Positions 25,052 through 33,265 of a stretch of 47,038 nucleotides of DNA are shown here, one piece after another. A model generated the notes under the pieces. That model searched no databases, had not been told where the DNA came from, and saw only the letters and a program-made list of their open reading frames with translations. This DNA comes from an uncultured Verrucomicrobiota bacterium (GTDB taxonomy: Bacteria > Verrucomicrobiota > Verrucomicrobiia > Opitutales > Seribacteraceae). Both the position numbers and the translations under genes were made by a program. The DNA lies in assembly GCA_902615835.1 (NCBI GenBank), contig CACMQL010000012.1, forward strand, positions 1-47,038, in the 5' to 3' direction. How positions within the stretch are numbered: the stretch's first letter is position 1; every line of letters starts with the position of its first letter.

Positions 25052-27625
25052 CTACCCTTTTGCAGCCAAGTTCACCAGTTTGCCGGGCACATAGATCTCT
25101 TTGACGATTTCCTTCCCTTCGAGAAAGGTTTGCACCTTGGCATCTGCCTTGGCGGCTGAAATCACGGATTCTTTATCAACATCTTTGGGGAATTGTCCTT
25201 CCCCGCGAAGTTTTCCATTAACCTGAAACACAATCGTGATCTCATCTGAGACTAACAATTCTTTCCGTGCTTGAGGCCATGACTCGTTGACTATCGATGG
25301 CTTCCCTCCAAGGCTTTCCCACAATTCCTCAGCTAGGTGGGGAGCGAAAGGAGCGAGTAATTGGAGCAGGGTTTTGATGGTATCCAATGAGTAACCCTCA
25401 GACTTCTGTAATTGATTAACTAGAATCATCATTTGGGAAATTGCCACATTGAATCGGAGGTCTTCGATTGCCTCAGTAACTTTAAGAATCGTCTCATGTA
25501 AGACTTTAAGGGTCTCCTTGTTGCTTTCCTGATCCTGCAAATGCTTATCAGTCTGCAAACATTCACGGTGGACCTTCTTCAAAAAGCGGTGAACGCCTTC
25601 GATGCCTTTTTCACTCCACGGCTTAACTGCTTCCAGGGGGCCGAGGAACATTTCGAAGAGGCGAAGGGAATCGGCACCATAGGCATCGATGACCACATCA
25701 GGATTGACCACATTACCGACACTCTTGGACATTTTGTTTCCATCCTCACCTAGGATCAGTCCTTGATGGAACAGTCTTTTGTAAGGTTCCGGATTGGCGA
25801 GTACTCCTTCGTCATAAAGAAACCTGTGCCAGAAACGGGCATAAAGCAGGTGAAGCACCGCATGCTCGGCTCCACCAATGTAGAAGTCGGGCCCTCCCCA
25901 ATAGGCTTCCTTGGCCGGGTCAACCAGATGCTCTCCATTTTTTGGATCCAAATATCTTAAGTGATACCAACAGGAGCCGGCCCATTGCGGCATGGTGTTG
26001 GTCTCGCGGGTGGCGGGTACCCAGCGGTCACCCGTGGGCTTGGGTTCGGTACGGGGGAGAGACTCGCCCGTTTGTAAATTGTACCAGATCTCTAACCAAT
26101 CAGGGATGGTGGCAAGGGGACTTTCCCCGGTACCTGCAGGTTGGTAGTTTTCCACCTTGGGGAGTTGGAGAGGCAATTCAGCAGCGGGTAGGGGCAGGGC
26201 ATAGAGGGTGGTTCCGTCCTGATCAGAGGTGACGGGTTCGCTGGGTAGAAGATCGCCAAGGATGCCTTGGGTGGCTTTTGCCTTTTCAAAATCTACCAAG
26301 GAAACCCAGACCAAGGGGATCGGTTCGCCCCAATATCGCTGCCGCGAAAAAATCCAGTCCCTAAGCTTGTAATTGACCGCCCCCTTACCTTGTCCCTTGG
26401 CCTCAAGTTTACTGATGATCTTGGCTTTGCACTGGTCTGCATCCATTCCGTCGTACTCTCCGGAATTGACCATGATTCCCGGACTGGAATAAGGAAGTTT
26501 GGCTTTTTCCTCATCGCCATCCTGGGAGCCAATGACCCGACGGATCTCGATCTGGTATTTTTCTGCAAATTCATAATCGCGTTCATCGTGTGCGGGCACC
26601 GCCATAATCGCCCCGGTTCCGTAGCTGATCAAAACATAGTCGGCGACCCATACGGGTACTTTTTCTCCGTTGACCGGATTGAGGCAGTAACTTCCGGTAA
26701 ATACCCCCGATTTGTCTTTGGCCAGATCGGTACGGTCAAGGTCGCTCTTTTTGGCGGCGGCATCCACATAGACTTTAACTTCATCCTTCTTCCCTGCGAC
26801 AGTCAGCTGATCGAGGAGGGGATGTTCCGGAGCCACCACCATATAAGTGGCCCCGAACAAGGTGTCGGGGCGAGTGGTGTAGATCTCCAGTTTTTCATCC
26901 AATCCAGCAATTTCGAATTGGACTTGAGCCCCTTCCGATCTTCCAATCCATGCTTTCTGTTGCCGCTTGGTGGAGTCAGGCCAATCCAATTCATCCAGTC
27001 CTTCCAATAGTTTTTCAGCATAGGCGGTGATCCGAAGAACCACTTGGCGAAGATTGCGTCTCTCAACCGGATGATTACCAACTTCGGATTTCCCATCAAC
27101 CACCTCTTCGTTGGCAAGGACAGCTTTAAGGTTTGGGCACCACCAGACCGGTTTTTCATCCACATAAGCAAGACCCCGTTGAAAGAGTTTAAGGAAGATC
27201 CACTGAGTCCATTGGTAATAACCTGGGTTGGTGGTGTTTATCTCGCGATCCCAGTCGATTGCAAACCCGATACTCTTGATCTGGCGGCGAAAATTATCCA
27301 CATTTGCCTTAGTGGTGATGGAAGGATGCGTGCCAGTCTTGATGGCATACTGCTCCGCCGGGAGCCCAAATGCATCCCACCCCATGGGATGAAGCACATT
27401 GTATCCGCATGCTTTTTTATAACGCGCCAATATATCCGATGCGACATATCCTTCCGGATGTCCGATATGTAACCCCGCACCCGAAGGGTAGGGGAACATA
27501 TCCAAAGCATAATATTTTGGCTTGTCCGAGTCATCGTCAGCTCTGAAAATTTTTTCTCGTTCCCAGAATTCCTGCCATTTTTTCTCAATGGAGGTAAAGT
27601 CATAATTCTTTTGGTTTTCAGCCAT
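25052..27625 (-). CDS. leuS: Leucyl-tRNA synthetase
   Basis: Class I synthetase charging tRNA-Leu. 857 residues is the normal bacterial length. The HIGH-type motif is PYPSGAGLHIGHPEG near residue 50. The editing (CP1) domain includes YTTRPDTLFGATYMV and IMAVPAHDERD. The KMSKS loop is DGNKMSKSVGN near residue 630. The anticodon-binding and C-terminal domains end with VQVNGKLRG-like VFQVNGKLRGEGQF and VKEIYVPGKLVNLAAK. It is co-transcribed with lpxI. A long open frame on the opposite strand is a shadow of this gene. Confidence 0.98.
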   Translation of the reverse strand: MAENQKNYDFTSIEKKWQEFWEREKIFRADDDSDKPKYYALDMFPYPSGAGLHIGHPEGYVASDILARYKKACGYNVLHPMGWDAFGLPAEQYAIKTGTHPSITTKANVDNFRRQIKSIGFAIDWDREINTTNPGYYQWTQWIFLKLFQRGLAYVDEKPVWWCPNLKAVLANEEVVDGKSEVGNHPVERRNLRQVVLRITAYAEKLLEGLDELDWPDSTKRQQKAWIGRSEGAQVQFEIAGLDEKLEIYTTRPDTLFGATYMVVAPEHPLLDQLTVAGKKDEVKVYVDAAAKKSDLDRTDLAKDKSGVFTGSYCLNPVNGEKVPVWVADYVLISYGTGAIMAVPAHDERDYEFAEKYQIEIRRVIGSQDGDEEKAKLPYSSPGIMVNSGEYDGMDADQCKAKIISKLEAKGQGKGAVNYKLRDWIFSRQRYWGEPIPLVWVSLVDFEKAKATQGILGDLLPSEPVTSDQDGTTLYALPLPAAELPLQLPKVENYQPAGTGESPLATIPDWLEIWYNLQTGESLPRTEPKPTGDRWVPATRETNTMPQWAGSCWYHLRYLDPKNGEHLVDPAKEAYWGGPDFYIGGAEHAVLHLLYARFWHRFLYDEGVLANPEPYKRLFHQGLILGEDGNKMSKSVGNVVNPDVVIDAYGADSLRLFEMFLGPLEAVKPWSEKGIEGVHRFLKKVHRECLQTDKHLQDQESNKETLKVLHETILKVTEAIEDLRFNVAISQMMILVNQLQKSEGYSLDTIKTLLQLLAPFAPHLAEELWESLGGKPSIVNESWPQARKELLVSDEITIVFQVNGKLRGEGQFPKDVDKESVISAAKADAKVQTFLEGKEIVKEIYVPGKLVNLAAKG

Positions 27626-27718
27626 GATTGTAATATTTTTAAAATGGCGGTTTAGGGTGCAGTTGGCAAAAGCAAAGCCTAAAATTTACCTTCTGCCCAA
27701 TGATATGAAGACGCCCTT

Positions 27719-28636
27719 TTAAGACTTCTTATGATTTTGATCTTCAATCATTTTCTTAATGACCGACATGTCTTTGGATAAATCTTCGACCCTAATATGC
27801 AAGTCATGGAGACCATCCCGAACGGCTTCCGGGTTTTCTTTTCTTCGGTACATTTCCTTTTGCATAGCCATTTCTTTATTAGATTCATCCATGCTGTTCA
27901 TGATTACACCGATGACTAAGTTTAGCACGATCATTGTTCCAATCAGGACAAAGCTTACGAAAAAGACTGCAGCCCCAAGAGGAGAAGCGGAGGGAGTAGG
28001 GGACCATTTAGCAAAGTCTTCTTTCGAGTAGCCATAGTTATCTGAACCGTACATGTTGATATACATCACATCCGTCCAATCTTCCAGGGTGACTACACGG
28101 AAAAGAGTCAGGATTGAGCATTGTAAATTACGAAAGTGAATGGGGTCATTATCGCCATAGAAAAATACCGCAAGGGTCCCATATACATAAAAAAGTAAAA
28201 ATAAAAGGATGCTCACATAAAACATCGAAGGGAGGCTTTTAAGTAGGCAAGTGACCAAGAGCTGTAATTTGGGGATGGCCGTTACTAATCTCAATACCCT
28301 AAGGATCCTCGCCAACCGAAGAACGGGTAAAAATTCTCCACCCAGATCCAAAATGGGTTCGAGTAAACAGGCGACCACAATCAGGAAATCAAATACATTC
28401 CATGGATTTTTGAAATAATTTTGAGGCTTTTTTCCTTCCGCAAGTATTTTGATTACAGCTTCCAGAAGAAAGACAAGCAGAATTAATCCATCAAAAATCG
28501 AAAGCAGAAAGCGATGCCTCAGGGCAAAATCTTTGTAAGTCTGGGCTCCTACTACTAATGCCGCAAGCAGGATGGTCAGGATGATAAATCTTTTAAAAAG
28601 ATTATGTTCCGCGATTTTTGAAAATTGATTACTCAC
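27719..28636 (-). CDS. Bacterial voltage-gated sodium channel (NaChBac/NavAb family)
   Basis: 305 residues with six transmembrane segments. S4 carries four regularly spaced arginines (Arg107, 110, 113, 116 in LRLARILRVLRLV). The pore contains the selectivity filter TLEDW (183-187), close to TLESW of NaChBac and diagnostic of bacterial Nav channels. S6 is the Val/Leu/Ile-rich segment ending VLNLVIGVIMNSMDES. The C-terminal neck and coiled coil (QKEMYRRKENPEAVRDG and a heptad stretch to MIEDQNHKK) assemble the tetramer. Expected role: Na+ entry linked to motility or pH homeostasis, consistent with a marine organism. It lies 93 bases upstream of leuS. Confidence 0.93.
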   Translation of the reverse strand: MSNQFSKIAEHNLFKRFIILTILLAALVVGAQTYKDFALRHRFLLSIFDGLILLVFLLEAVIKILAEGKKPQNYFKNPWNVFDFLIVVACLLEPILDLGGEFLPVLRLARILRVLRLVTAIPKLQLLVTCLLKSLPSMFYVSILLFLLFYVYGTLAVFFYGDNDPIHFRNLQCSILTLFRVVTLEDWTDVMYINMYGSDNYGYSKEDFAKWSPTPSASPLGAAVFFVSFVLIGTMIVLNLVIGVIMNSMDESNKEMAMQKEMYRRKENPEAVRDGLHDLHIRVEDLSKDMSVIKKMIEDQNHKKS

Positions 28637-29110
28637 GACAAATGCGGGGTAGTGGTGGTTCCATTATTGTTTAGTCAATTTGTCGAGATCGTCTTTTGTA
28701 AGACGAATGCTATCAATGCAAGGTTTTTCTTTTTGCCTTCAATTTCCGATAGTCGTGGGGAGAAATTTGCTTTCGGTAAGACTTCATGGGCAGGATATTC
28801 ATCATTCCTAATGTTTATATTTTCCACGATGCAGTTTCGTTGCTGACCTTAATTTCAGCATGGTTCCATAGTAGGCAAATCAATTATTTTTGGTTGTCTA
28901 TTCTAATGTGGATTCAGCAAAGGAAGTAAAAGAATCGTATTTATGGTTCTAACTTTCCGGTCTTGAGATATGTCATATCCATGGAATGGGAGCATGATGC
29001 TACGAATCGAAACGAAAGATGATCAACATCACAAAAAAAGAGTATAGACATAAGCTGAAAAAGGGTGAAAGCTCATATAAGAGCTTATATGGAAACATTA
29101 AAAACGCTTG
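28637..29110. other. 474-base intergenic region, no intact gene
   Basis: No credible complete gene is present. A short minus-strand stretch ending at a TAA at 28664-28666 reads SIRLTKDDLDKLTKQ, which looks protein-like but has no start codon, so it may be the last bases of a decayed small gene. An 18-base palindrome sits at 29074-29091. Confidence 0.5.
29074..29091. promoter_or_regulatory. Perfect 8-bp inverted repeat
   Basis: CATATAAG-AG-CTTATATG lies 19 bases past the stop of the phosphatase-like gene on the minus strand. It could be a transcription terminator stem (the minus strand reads into a T-rich segment) or an operator. The sequence alone does not decide. Confidence 0.35.
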
Positions 29111-29740
29111 TCAGGAAATTAGAGCAGGAATCACCCGAAGAATCTTGGAACAGCCCAAACGAATCGAATGTATAAGTTCGTTATAAACATCTACTGCATC
29201 AAAATCTTCTGATCGATCGTAGGGATCGTTCAAATAAGGTGAGCTACCAGCCGGAAGAAACATCCCGAAAGGGCGTACTTCACCCCGGATCGCCGTGCGG
29301 TGTACTTTGGTGAAATCATCGCTTTCATGATCTAGAGGAATGATAAGATCAGCCTGGGCCAAATCCGGCAAAGTGGAGAAGCGGGAATATCCCTGTAATA
29401 CATATCCAAGCTTATCTGCAAAGGCTCTGAGGTTTCCATCAATGGGGCATTGATCATATGCTTGGGTGACGCCTCTTGAAGAAACCCGACATTTGCCGAA
29501 GAAGGGTGACCTGCAAACTTTTTCGCGGAGGACTTCTCTCGCCAAAGGAGATCGAGACATGCCTCTTTTGCTAAGAAAAAGGATCGTACTTGCATCACCG
29601 GATTGGTAGCGATGATCAAGAGTTGGTATGAGGTTTTTTAATCCCGGATTCGGAACTCCCAGATTCGGGTTTACAATTCCATCAGTGGGAGGTTTGTTTG
29701 GGAAGAGGGGAGAGAATTTAATTTTTTTGTTATTTGCCAT
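29111..29740 (-). CDS. Low-molecular-weight tyrosine-phosphatase-like protein lacking the catalytic cysteines
   Basis: 209 residues. After a ~50-residue Pro/Asn-rich N-terminal extension, the fold of LMW protein tyrosine phosphatases appears: ILFLSKRGMSRSPLAREVL, where the family has V-C-x-G-N-x-C-R-S-P. Here the nucleophilic Cys is Ser57 and the second Cys is Ser62, while Arg63 and SP are kept. The general-acid region remains as NDPYDRSEDFDAVDVYNEL. IIPLDHESDDFTKVH and the Cys-containing loop are also recognisable. An active phosphatase is unlikely; a binding or regulatory pseudo-enzyme is more probable. A longer minus-strand frame overlapping the start has no such support. Confidence 0.85.
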   Translation of the reverse strand: MANNKKIKFSPLFPNKPPTDGIVNPNLGVPNPGLKNLIPTLDHRYQSGDASTILFLSKRGMSRSPLAREVLREKVCRSPFFGKCRVSSRGVTQAYDQCPIDGNLRAFADKLGYVLQGYSRFSTLPDLAQADLIIPLDHESDDFTKVHRTAIRGEVRPFGMFLPAGSSPYLNDPYDRSEDFDAVDVYNELIHSIRLGCSKILRVIPALIS

Positions 29741-29887
29741 GTTACCGCCAAGTTAGTGACTAAATGTTTATACCAGTATATATCCAGAGAATCAAATTTC
29801 GAGACCAGAACCATAAGATTTCGTAACTTAAACGGCAAAAAACATGCCAACTTCCAATGCCATGAAAGATTGTATAAATCCTTCAGA

Positions 29888-30433
29888 TTACTTTTTAGCC
29901 TGCAACTTTTGAGTGTTTGGTCCAACAATCTCGACAAAATTACCATCCGGGTCTCTTAACATTAGAAGGCAAACATCCTGGGGCAACCCTTGAGGAAGAG
30001 TTTGCGGACTTTTTGCATAGGGTTTGTATCCCCGCTGTTTGGCTTGTGTGAGAACCAAATCCACATCTTTTACAAAAATTGTTAGATAAGAAAAACCAGT
30101 CAGGGTATGAATGTATCGCTGTTTGATAGTTTGGGCAGGTTTACTGGATGAGACTTCCATTAATTTCAACTTTGTGGCTTTCTCTTCGTCTCCCAAAGTG
30201 AGTACATGAATCTTCAATGGAGTGCCATCAGTCAGACCGACTTGTTTGGGGAAATCGCCCTTGACTTCGAAACCATCTTTTTCCGTAAAACCAATCACCT
30301 CTTTATAAAAGACCAAAGATTTTTCGATATCAGAGACTACCACCCCAAGGTCAATAGTTTGGGAACTAAAATTAGCAGCAGAGACGAAAACAGAAGTGAA
30401 TAAAAGGATAGAGGACAGGAGATTTTTTTTCAT
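29888..30433 (-). CDS. Exported VOC (glyoxalase/bleomycin-resistance) family protein
   Basis: From the ATG at 30433 the product is 181 residues. It has a signal peptide (KKNLLSSILLFTSVFVSAA) followed by a VOC fold: IDLGVVVSDIEKSLVFYKEV, IGFTEKDGF, then LTIFVKDVDLVLTQAKQRGY and a final VCLLMLRDPDGNFVEIVGP. The metal-binding positions usual in glyoxalases are only partly present: the final Glu of FVEI is kept, while the first His is not obvious. Most VOC proteins are cytoplasmic, so the leader is unusual. Further in-frame starts upstream (to 30478) would spoil the signal peptide. It is divergent from the sulfatase gene. Confidence 0.82.
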   Translation of the reverse strand: MKKNLLSSILLFTSVFVSAANFSSQTIDLGVVVSDIEKSLVFYKEVIGFTEKDGFEVKGDFPKQVGLTDGTPLKIHVLTLGDEEKATKLKLMEVSSSKPAQTIKQRYIHTLTGFSYLTIFVKDVDLVLTQAKQRGYKPYAKSPQTLPQGLPQDVCLLMLRDPDGNFVEIVGPNTQKLQAKK

Positions 30434-30543
30434 CATAAAAAGTTCCATCAAGATGACTGCTATGATGAAGTCTCGCAAGTAAAAGACTGAGGATTCCTGA
30501 TTTATTGGTTGAGTAACCCGGTGTACTTTTTGATCATGGATCG

Positions 30544-31929
30544 ATGAATTATCTTATGTGTACTTTTTTTCTATTAATTTGGATTCCAGTGATTTTATCG
30601 GCTAGTGATAATGTGAATGTCGTTCTTATTTTTGCGGATGATCAGGGTTATGGCGATCTGGGGTGCTTTGGCTCAGAAAAAATAAAGACTCCTCATATTG
30701 ATCAAATGGCTAGGGAAGGCAGAAAATTTACCAACTTTATGGTGGCTTCTCCCGTATGTACCCCTTCCCGGGCAGCCCTTCTTACCGGTTGCTACCCAAA
30801 GCGAGTCGGGTTGCATCAGCATGTTCTTTTCCCCGGTTCCAAGAAAGGATTGCATCCGGACGAATTTACCCTTGCGGATCATTTTAAATCGATGGGGTAT
30901 GCCACCGCTTGTTATGGTAAATGGCATTTGGGTCATCACCCGGAGACATTGCCGAGGCAGAACGGTTTCGACCATTATTACGGAATTCCTTACTCCAATG
31001 ACATGAACCATCCTGACAATCAGGGAAAGCCAAGAGGAGGAACCGCTGGCATGGATATTTTATGGAATGATCCTGAGTCAACCTTGACCAAATGGAAAAC
31101 TCCCCTGATTGAAAATGAAAAGATTGTTGAATTACCGGTCGATCAAAGAACCATCACCCGCAGATGTACGGATAAGACCATTACCTTTATCAAGAAGAAT
31201 AAAGATAAGCCCTTTTTTGTTTATGTACCCCACTCCATGCCCCATATACCTCTCTATGTTCCCGATGAAATCAGAGATCCTAATCCACTGAATGCATACA
31301 CATGCGTGATTGAGCATATTGATGCGGAGGTTGGTCGGATCATAAAGACCATCAAGGATCTCAAACTTGATCAAAATACGATTGTGATTTACACCACCGA
31401 TAACGGACCCTGGCTTGGGTTTCGGCATCATGGAGGTTCAGCCGGACCACTTCGCGATGGTAAGGGTACTACCTTCGAGGGTGGACAACGGGTTCCGTGC
31501 GTAATGTGGGGACCTTCCAGAATTCCTGCTGGTAGTGTATGTGATGAATTAATAGGTACCATTGATCTCCTTCCAAGTTTAGCTGCAATTACCCGGAAAA
31601 ATCTGTTATCAAAAAAGAAAATTGATGGGCTTGATGCTTCCAGTCTAATTCTCGGGACGGGTTCAACACCACGAAAGGAATTTCTTTATTACACTTCGAG
31701 AGGAGATTTGGAGGGCATCCGTTCAGGCAAGTGGAAACTGCTTCGCAAGAAGCCCAGAAATGAAAAACAAGACGAAAAAATTATGCTCTTTGATCTCTCG
31801 GAAGATTTGGGTGAAGAAAATAATTTGGCATCCGAACAACCTGCCATCGTGGCAAGGTTGAGTTCAAACATGATGAAGTTAGATCAGGAAATTGAGAAAA
31901 ATGCCCGGCAACCTTGGCTTAAAAACTAG
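30544..31929 (+). CDS. Exported arylsulfatase-type sulfatase
   Basis: 461 residues with a signal peptide (MCTFFLLIWIPVILSASD). The sulfatase signature CTPSRAALLTG has Cys72, which would be converted to formylglycine. The metal ligands ADDQGYGD (Asp32, Asp33) and YTTDNGPW are present, as is KWHLGHHPETLP. No gene for the formylglycine-generating enzyme is visible. The substrate is likely a sulfated polysaccharide or other sulfate ester; PVC bacteria commonly carry many such genes. It converges on sufS with 6 bases between stops. Confidence 0.94.
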   Translation: MNYLMCTFFLLIWIPVILSASDNVNVVLIFADDQGYGDLGCFGSEKIKTPHIDQMAREGRKFTNFMVASPVCTPSRAALLTGCYPKRVGLHQHVLFPGSKKGLHPDEFTLADHFKSMGYATACYGKWHLGHHPETLPRQNGFDHYYGIPYSNDMNHPDNQGKPRGGTAGMDILWNDPESTLTKWKTPLIENEKIVELPVDQRTITRRCTDKTITFIKKNKDKPFFVYVPHSMPHIPLYVPDEIRDPNPLNAYTCVIEHIDAEVGRIIKTIKDLKLDQNTIVIYTTDNGPWLGFRHHGGSAGPLRDGKGTTFEGGQRVPCVMWGPSRIPAGSVCDELIGTIDLLPSLAAITRKNLLSKKKIDGLDASSLILGTGSTPRKEFLYYTSRGDLEGIRSGKWKLLRKKPRNEKQDEKIMLFDLSEDLGEENNLASEQPAIVARLSSNMMKLDQEIEKNARQPWLKN

Positions 31930-31935
31930 AACAAT

Positions 31936-33165
31936 TTATTTCAGGATGCTGACTGCCTTTTTGACTGCATCCACCAACCGGTTCGCTTCTTCCTCGGTGT
32001 TGTAAAGAGCAAAGGAAGCTCGGGCAGTAGCTTCCACGCCCAAAACTTTCATCAGGGGTTGGCAGCAGTGATGCCCCGTACGAATCGCAATACCTTGAGC
32101 ATCTAAAAAAGTGGCCAAGTCATGAGGATGAATACCTTCTATGGTAAAAGATAAAACAGCAGCTTTATGAGGGGTCGTTCCATGTTCAACAAATCCCGCT
32201 ATCTCAGCGAGACCCGTTCTCGCTATCTGATAAAGGTTGTTTTCGTGATTCACCACATCGGAGATTTCAAACTGATCAAAATAGTCGATAGCTTTCCCCA
32301 GACCAATCGCGCCTGCCACGTTCGGGGTACCCGCTTCGAACCTCTGAGGAACTGGGGCAAAGGTGGTGCCCTCAAAGCTTACTTGGTCAATCATATCACC
32401 TCCACCTTGATATGGGGGCATATTTTGGAGAGAATCTTTTGATCCCAGCACCACACCAATCCCCATGGGGCCAAAAATCTTATGGCCTGAAAAAGCAAAA
32501 AAATCGCAACCAAGTTTTTGAAAATCAATTTTTTGATGCGGGACGCTTTGAGCCCCGTCAATCACGGTTTTGATTCCATACTGTCGTGCCTCAGCTACAA
32601 TTTCCTCAATGGGATTGACCGTGCCCAAAGTGTTGGATAGGGCAGTCAGGGCAATCAATTTTAGATTTTTTTTCCTAAATTCTCGGGAAATCCACTCCCT
32701 ATCCAATGAACCATTGGGCAGAGTGGGACAGACACGAATTTCGAATCCAATTTTTTGGGAAAGAATTTGCCAGGGAACAATATTCGCATGATGTTCCATC
32801 TCGCTAAGTATCATTGCATCTCCTTGCTCTAAAACAAGCGGACCAAAAGATTGAGCAACCAGATTCAAGCCCTCAGTTGCACCACGCACAAAGACGACCT
32901 GATCTACCGTAACATTAAATCGTCGGGCGATGGATTTTCTTGCCTGATGATACAAATTTTCAGCATCCTCGGCCAATTCATAGACTCCCCGGTGAACATT
33001 TGAATTGGTATGGGTGTAGTAGTCGCTGATAGCATTAATCACACATGCAGGTTTCTGAGAGGTGGCTGCATTATCAAGAAAAGCAAGGGGTTTGGATCGG
33101 TTTTCCCTGTGTAAAATAGGGAAATCAGATCTGATTTGACTTATATCAAGCGAGCGGGATGCCAT
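31936..33165 (-). CDS. sufS: Cysteine desulfurase (SufS type)
   Basis: PLP enzyme that takes sulfur from cysteine for Fe-S cluster assembly. The 409-residue length is standard for group II. The PLP lysine is Lys229 in FFAFSGHKIFGPMG; MEHHANIVPW and VIDGAQSVPH hold the cofactor; the persulfide cysteine is Cys367 in AIRTGHHCCQPLM, with a second cysteine directly after it. LAFLDNAATSQKP is the N-terminal signature. No other suf gene is next to it, so it may serve elsewhere. Function within Suf is inferred from subtype. Confidence 0.92.
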   Translation of the reverse strand: MASRSLDISQIRSDFPILHRENRSKPLAFLDNAATSQKPACVINAISDYYTHTNSNVHRGVYELAEDAENLYHQARKSIARRFNVTVDQVVFVRGATEGLNLVAQSFGPLVLEQGDAMILSEMEHHANIVPWQILSQKIGFEIRVCPTLPNGSLDREWISREFRKKNLKLIALTALSNTLGTVNPIEEIVAEARQYGIKTVIDGAQSVPHQKIDFQKLGCDFFAFSGHKIFGPMGIGVVLGSKDSLQNMPPYQGGGDMIDQVSFEGTTFAPVPQRFEAGTPNVAGAIGLGKAIDYFDQFEISDVVNHENNLYQIARTGLAEIAGFVEHGTTPHKAAVLSFTIEGIHPHDLATFLDAQGIAIRTGHHCCQPLMKVLGVEATARASFALYNTEEEANRLVDAVKKAVSILK

Positions 33166-33265
33166 TTACCAACACATCTTGCTAGTGGATGGTAGGAATG
33201 CAAATTATACCTGCAATCAAACCTCAGTGTGTTTGAAACCTTCCAATTTAATAAAATATTGGTTC

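Noticed and set aside
26267-27010. 247-codon frame opposite leuS
   Set aside because: Fully inside the leuS coding region, with no recognisable domain.
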